This document shows, piece by piece, positions 15,221-16,681 of a stretch of 16,681 nucleotides of DNA. The notes under the pieces are model-generated. The model worked only from the letters and a program-made list of their open reading frames with translations, had not been told where the DNA came from and ran no database searches. A program made the translations under genes and the position numbers. Numbering within the stretch: position 1 is the first letter of the stretch; each line of letters begins with the position of its first letter. The DNA comes from Thermodesulfobacteriota bacterium (GTDB lineage Bacteria > Desulfobacterota > DSM-4660 > Desulfatiglandales > HGW-15): assembly GCA_025454125.1 (NCBI GenBank), contig JALOPA010000006.1, positions 1-16,681 on the forward strand. The letters are read 5' to 3'.

Positions 15221-15932
15221 TTCAAAGGCGCCCCTCCTGGCTGTCGAAGACCTCTCCGTATCGTACGGACAGGTGAAGGCTTTGAAGCAGGCGAGCCTTG
15301 CCGTCTTTCCCGGGGAGGTCGTGGTCCTCATCGGCGCCAACGGAGCCGGCAAGACGACCCTCCTGGAGACCATTCTGGGGATCAACACGCCGGTTTCAGG
15401 GGCCATCCGGTTTCTGGGGAACGATATCACCGGGAAGCCGGCCGACCGCAACGTGCGTGCCGGTCTCTGCCTCGCGCCGGAAGGCCGGGGTGTTTTCGCT
15501 TCCATGAGCGTGCTCGACAACCTGCTGCTCGGCGCCCACCATAACATGCGCAACGTGGGAAAAAACCTGCGCCGGGTGTATGAGTGGTTTCCCATCCTGG
15601 AGCAGAGAAAGGACCAAATCGCCCGGACGTTGAGCGGCGGGGAGCGCCAGATGCTGGCCATCGGCCGGGCGCTCATGTCGGCGCCCCGGCTGGTCATGGT
15701 GGATGAGCCTTCCCTCGGGCTTGCCCCCAAAGTGGTCAACGACATCTTCAACATTCTCTCCATGCTCAACCGGGAGGGGTACACGATGCTTCTCTCGGAG
15801 CAGAACGCCCACAAGGCGCTCCAATGCGCTCACCGGGGATATGTGCTGGGAACGGGCTCCATCACCCTCTCCGGGACCGGGCCGCAGCTGTTGAACGACC
15901 CCGGCGTCCGGGAAGCGTATCTGGGAGCGTGA
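15210..15932 (+). CDS. livF: Branched-chain amino acid type ABC transporter ATP-binding protein (LivF-like)
   Basis: A 240-residue ATPase subunit that pairs with LivG. It has Walker A GANGAGKTT, APEGRGVFASMSVLDNLLLGA, a canonical signature LSGGERQMLAIGRAL and Walker B LVMVDEPSLGLAP, then LLSEQNAHKAL, where LivF proteins normally have EQN instead of a histidine. The start is given as GTG 15210, with GGAGG at 15196-15200; a TTG one codon upstream (15207) is equally well placed. It overlaps the livG end by 11 nt and is followed by livH after three bases, so the three genes are translationally coupled. Confidence 0.94.
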   Translation: MQNDSKAPLLAVEDLSVSYGQVKALKQASLAVFPGEVVVLIGANGAGKTTLLETILGINTPVSGAIRFLGNDITGKPADRNVRAGLCLAPEGRGVFASMSVLDNLLLGAHHNMRNVGKNLRRVYEWFPILEQRKDQIARTLSGGERQMLAIGRALMSAPRLVMVDEPSLGLAPKVVNDIFNILSMLNREGYTMLLSEQNAHKALQCAHRGYVLGTGSITLSGTGPQLLNDPGVREAYLGA

Positions 15933-15935
15933 ATC

Positions 15936-16681
15936 ATGCAGGTCCTCATCGCTCAAATCATCAACGGTCTGTCCCTGGGAAGCATCTACGTGCTTCTGGT
16001 CACCGGGTTCAACCTCCTGCTGCTGGTGGCCATGATCATCCATTTCTCCTATCCGCAGGTGGTGGTGTTTTCCATGTACATCACGTGGGTGGTGCTGCAG
16101 CTCACGGGAAACAATATCTTCCTCGGGATCCTGGCGGGCGTGGGATCATCCGTCCTGCTCAACCTGATCTCGGCGCCCCTGTTTCAGAAGGTCATGAAAA
16201 ACCGGGGAGAGGTGGACATCAACAGCACGATGGTTCTTTCCCTGGCCATAGGAATGATCATCACCGACGTCCTTTCCCACTCCTTCAACCGGGGGCTTCC
16301 GATTGCGTTTCCCCAACAGCTCTCGGAAAGCACCCCGGTGCTGCGGATCGGCCTGATCACCATTCTGAGCGGCCAGCTGTGGTCTCTGGGTGTGGGAGTC
16401 GTGGCGGTCGCTGGATTTTTCTTGCTCCTTTACAAGACCCGTGCGGGCCGTGCCTTCCGGGCCATCGCCGAGGACCCGGGCGGAGCCCGTCTTGTGGGGA
16501 TTCCGCTCCTCAAGACCGGCCTTGAAAGTTACGCGCTCACCGGCGTTCTGGGGGGCATCATCGCCCTCCTGCTGGCCACTCTGCTGGGCTCCGCCTCGCC
16601 GGGCCTCGGAGAGCAGGTGGCCCTGAAAGTGCTCGCCGTCTCGATCATCGCAGGGTTGGGGAATCTTCCCGGAGGGCTGGT
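15936..16681 (+). CDS. livH: Branched-chain amino acid type ABC permease (LivH-like), 3' end beyond the window
   Basis: An open frame from ATG 15936 to the window edge, 248 codons, with GGGAG at 15923-15927. The N-terminus QIINGLSLGSIYVLLVTGFN matches LivH, and the later segments TRAGRAFRAIAEDPGGARLV (the cytoplasmic loop contacting the ATPases) and VLAVSIIAGLGNLPGG are typical. It is highly hydrophobic with several membrane helices. The second segment reads IIHFSYPQVVVFSMYI where LivH proteins usually have INFAHGD, a departure that may bear on substrate. About 40-50 residues are probably missing. No substrate-binding protein or livM is in the window. Confidence 0.9.
   Translation, partial: MQVLIAQIINGLSLGSIYVLLVTGFNLLLLVAMIIHFSYPQVVVFSMYITWVVLQLTGNNIFLGILAGVGSSVLLNLISAPLFQKVMKNRGEVDINSTMVLSLAIGMIITDVLSHSFNRGLPIAFPQQLSESTPVLRIGLITILSGQLWSLGVGVVAVAGFFLLLYKTRAGRAFRAIAEDPGGARLVGIPLLKTGLESYALTGVLGGIIALLLATLLGSASPGLGEQVALKVLAVSIIAGLGNLPGGL

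Overview
The window is a GC-rich, densely packed stretch of bacterial chromosome with every recognisable gene on the + strand. The gene order PhoH - 7TM-HD phosphohydrolase - YbeY - PdxJ - AcpS - Nnr - TsaE - LysC, followed by a CHASE2-type sensor kinase and a branched-chain amino acid (Liv) transporter, suggests a Desulfobacterota ('Deltaproteobacteria') chromosome, perhaps near the Syntrophobacteria. That placement is inferred from gene content and order; no rRNA gene is present to confirm it.

Region 1 (1-3898) is an RNA-processing and signalling block. It holds the tail of a PhoH/YbeZ-type ATPase, a PgpH-like membrane HD phosphohydrolase (probable c-di-AMP phosphodiesterase), the rRNA endonuclease YbeY and the vitamin B6 enzyme PdxJ. 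Region 2 (3899-4172) has no gene. It is an unusual mosaic of short imperfect tandem repeats, mainly of 7, 8 and 9 bp period, with inverted repeats and a strong pyrimidine bias on the + strand. Region 3 (4173-8573) is a tightly coupled run of acpS, a fused NAD(P)H-hydrate epimerase/dehydratase, tsaE, lysC (aspartate kinase) and a small membrane-anchored SLBB/helix-hairpin-helix protein of ComEA type, whose start is ambiguous.

Region 4 (8601-12074) encodes a membrane Ser/Thr kinase with an external CHASE2 sensor domain, a TPR-like linker and a cytoplasmic Hanks-type kinase domain, followed by a soluble PP2C phosphatase; they probably form an opposing pair. Region 5 (12111-14227) has tsaD, which with TsaE belongs to the t6A tRNA-modification pathway, and a P1-family (DmpA/NylC-like) peptidase broken by a frameshift. 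The break looks like a deletion of about 10 nt. Region 6 (14228-14452) holds hairpins and a paired REP-type palindromic element that separates the peptidase from the next operon. Region 7 (14453-16681) starts a Liv-type ABC transporter in the order livG-livF-livH, with livH cut by the window end. Its LivG has a degenerate ABC signature and its LivH lacks a familiar N-terminal motif, so the substrate may not be a standard branched-chain amino acid.

I saw no tRNA, rRNA, CRISPR array, insertion sequence or phage gene. Most genes are conserved housekeeping genes. The points most worth a second look are the short-period repeat mosaic, the broken peptidase, the ComEA-like start, the CHASE2 kinase/PP2C pair and the divergent Liv transporter.
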